Shown: in pieces, positions 5,227 to 6,386 of the stretch
Layout of the letters: each line of letters opens with the position of its first letter
Position numbering within the stretch: position 1 is the stretch's first letter
NCBI GenBank assembly: GCA_012515085.1
Contig: JAAYZB010000048.1
Span: forward strand, 1 to 6,386
DNA from: Acholeplasmataceae bacterium
GTDB lineage: Bacteria > Bacillota_I > Bacilli_A > Izemoplasmatales > Hujiaoplasmataceae
Direction of reading: 5' to 3'
DNA: 6,386 bases
Program-made: the position numbers and the translations under genes
The notes under the pieces: model-generated
Database searches by the model: none
Told to the model about the DNA's origin: nothing
The model's input: only the letters and a program-made list of their open reading frames with translations

Positions 5227-6386
5227 ATGGTTTCAGAAAAGTGGAAGTTCCATATTTATTATTTTGTTCGCTTCTTCGGCGATGCTTTTTTTTACCCCTT
5301 CATGATGATTTATTTTGTATCAAAGGGGATCGCGGATGAAAATCTGGGCGTGATTCTGGCACTGAGAATGATTACGGCAATGCTCGTGAATCCACTATGG
5401 AATTTTCTTGTCAAGGACATCCGGATCAGTCGGATTGTCCTGAAGATCATTACCGTGGTGGAAGGCGCTCTGATCATTGTGATCAGCCGAGTCAGTGGGT
5501 TTGAATTGTATGCCCTGATTGCTGTCTTGATTGCGTTTTTCTGTTCCCCATCTTTTCAGATCCAGGATGGTTTTACCGCTACCTTTGCGTCGGAAAACAA
5601 CGTGGAATACACATCGATTCGGCTTTGGGGATCGGTGGCCTACGTCATTGCGTCAGCCATTGCCGGATTTTTGATCACAGCCTCGGGATATGAAGTCTTG
5701 TTTTTGATTTCTGGGAGTTTCTTCATCTTTACATCCGTGATTGTTTTTTGGATCAAACCCCTTAAAAACGAGACTAATCTGACGAAAACACCCAAACGCG
5801 ATTTTCGAGCGTTGATGAAGAACAAGGACTTTTTTCGATATCTTTTGTTTTATACTCTGGCAATCGGAGCCATTAATATCGGCGATTCTTTTTTCTCGGT
5901 TTATGTGACGACGATGAAAGGGATGGCTCCGATCGCTTATGGGCTTTTATACTCGGGTTTTGTCCTGGTGGAAGTCATAGCCATGCGGGTGATGCTTTAT
6001 AAAGGACAAGGATTGAAAGAGAAAAATCTGTTATTGTTTTCGATTTCTTTTGTGATTATCCGGTTTGTGCTATATGGCTTGGATCTGCCACTTTCGGTTG
6101 TTTCGATCATCACCCTTTTTCGGGGGTTGTCGTGGGGAATCGTCATCTATGCCCATCTACGTTTTTTGATCAAAATCGTAGGGATCGAGAATATCACGGC
6201 CGCTATTTTGATCCTGACCTTGGCATTCTCTTTATTTGCGGCGGGAGGCAACTGGCTGTTTGGAGCTTTGATCAAGACACTCGGGTTCAACGTGCTGTAT
6301 TTTTCCTGTGCGGGGCTCTTGGTGATCGCCATCTTGGTCATGCTCATTTTGCCACCAAAAGCGCATTATGACTTTAATCATCGGCC
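5227..6386 (+). CDS. MFS transporter, MFS_1-like / sugar or nucleoside symporter-like (3' truncated)
   Basis: An open frame of 386 codons from ATG 5227 runs without a stop to the window edge; it has no stop here, so it is easily missed. The protein is almost wholly hydrophobic, with about twelve membrane spans. It begins MVSEKWKFHIYYFVRFFGDA, has the loop motif RLWGSVAYVIAS at 132-143, a hydrophilic central loop at about 177-203 (KPLKNETNLTKTPKRDF) between two six-helix halves, and the last span near 356-376 followed by PPKAHYDFNHR. The RLWGS loop and general pattern resemble the MFS_1-like group that includes LacY-, nucleoside- and HcaT-type proton symporters. The usual motif A between spans 2 and 3 is degenerate (PLWNFLVKDIRISRI). 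MFS members are typically about 390-410 residues, so only the tail should be missing. Substrate and direction of transport cannot be told. It is transcribed away from nrdD from its own promoter. Confidence 0.85.
   Translation, partial: MVSEKWKFHIYYFVRFFGDAFFYPFMMIYFVSKGIADENLGVILALRMITAMLVNPLWNFLVKDIRISRIVLKIITVVEGALIIVISRVSGFELYALIAVLIAFFCSPSFQIQDGFTATFASENNVEYTSIRLWGSVAYVIASAIAGFLITASGYEVLFLISGSFFIFTSVIVFWIKPLKNETNLTKTPKRDFRALMKNKDFFRYLLFYTLAIGAINIGDSFFSVYVTTMKGMAPIAYGLLYSGFVLVEVIAMRVMLYKGQGLKEKNLLLFSISFVIIRFVLYGLDLPLSVVSIITLFRGLSWGIVIYAHLRFLIKIVGIENITAAILILTLAFSLFAAGGNWLFGALIKTLGFNVLYFSCAGLLVIAILVMLILPPKAHYDFNHR

Noticed and set aside
5081..5305. Plus-strand open frame of 74 codons ahead of and overlapping the transporter gene
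   Set aside because: It spans the dyad and promoter and ends out of frame inside the transporter; no ribosome site.

Overview
The window looks like ordinary chromosomal DNA from a low-to-middling GC Gram-positive-type bacterium, most likely Bacillota or a related Mycoplasmatota-like lineage. Reasons: clean AGGAGG-like ribosome sites, vegetative promoters of the TTGACA/TATAAT kind, a short Firmicutes-length methylglyoxal synthase, and a tRNA with an encoded CCA. TGA is the stop codon of four of the five genes whose ends are visible, and tryptophan is TGG, so the mycoplasma code with TGA read as tryptophan is not in use. The class III ribonucleotide reductase shows the cell can make deoxyribonucleotides without oxygen. 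No genus can be named from this alone.

Layout. Positions 1-187 (+) are the end of a MATE-type multidrug/metabolite exporter. Its stop overlaps the start of a cytosolic phosphodiesterase/alkaline-phosphatase superfamily enzyme (187-1302, +). That pair converges on mgsA (1319-1687, -), and one hairpin at 1298-1320 contains both stop codons and can end transcription both ways. Between 1688 and 2002 lie divergent promoters for mgsA (-) and for a tRNA-Tyr(GTA) gene (1837-1921, +), followed by a second hairpin (1931-1969) that can stop the tRNA transcript and the incoming nrd transcript. The nrdD-nrdG operon (4845 to 2003, -) encodes the anaerobic ribonucleoside-triphosphate reductase and its radical-SAM activase, with a 4-base overlap and a strong promoter at 4887-4915. 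An AT-rich spacer of nearly 400 bases (4846-5226) separates it from a divergent MFS transporter gene (5227 to beyond 6386, +). That spacer carries several dyad symmetries and a good promoter directly ahead of the transporter.

Functionally, NrdG uses S-adenosylmethionine to place the glycyl radical on NrdD, which then reduces NTPs to dNTPs in the absence of oxygen. MgsA diverts dihydroxyacetone phosphate to methylglyoxal when phosphate is scarce or sugar phosphate builds up. The exporter-phosphatase pair and the MFS transporter have no recognisable substrate. I see no mobile element, CRISPR array, phage gene or evident novel system. The points worth a second look are regulatory: the dyads upstream of the transporter, the repeated AAAAATCG words in the mgsA/tRNA spacer, and the very compact shared terminator.
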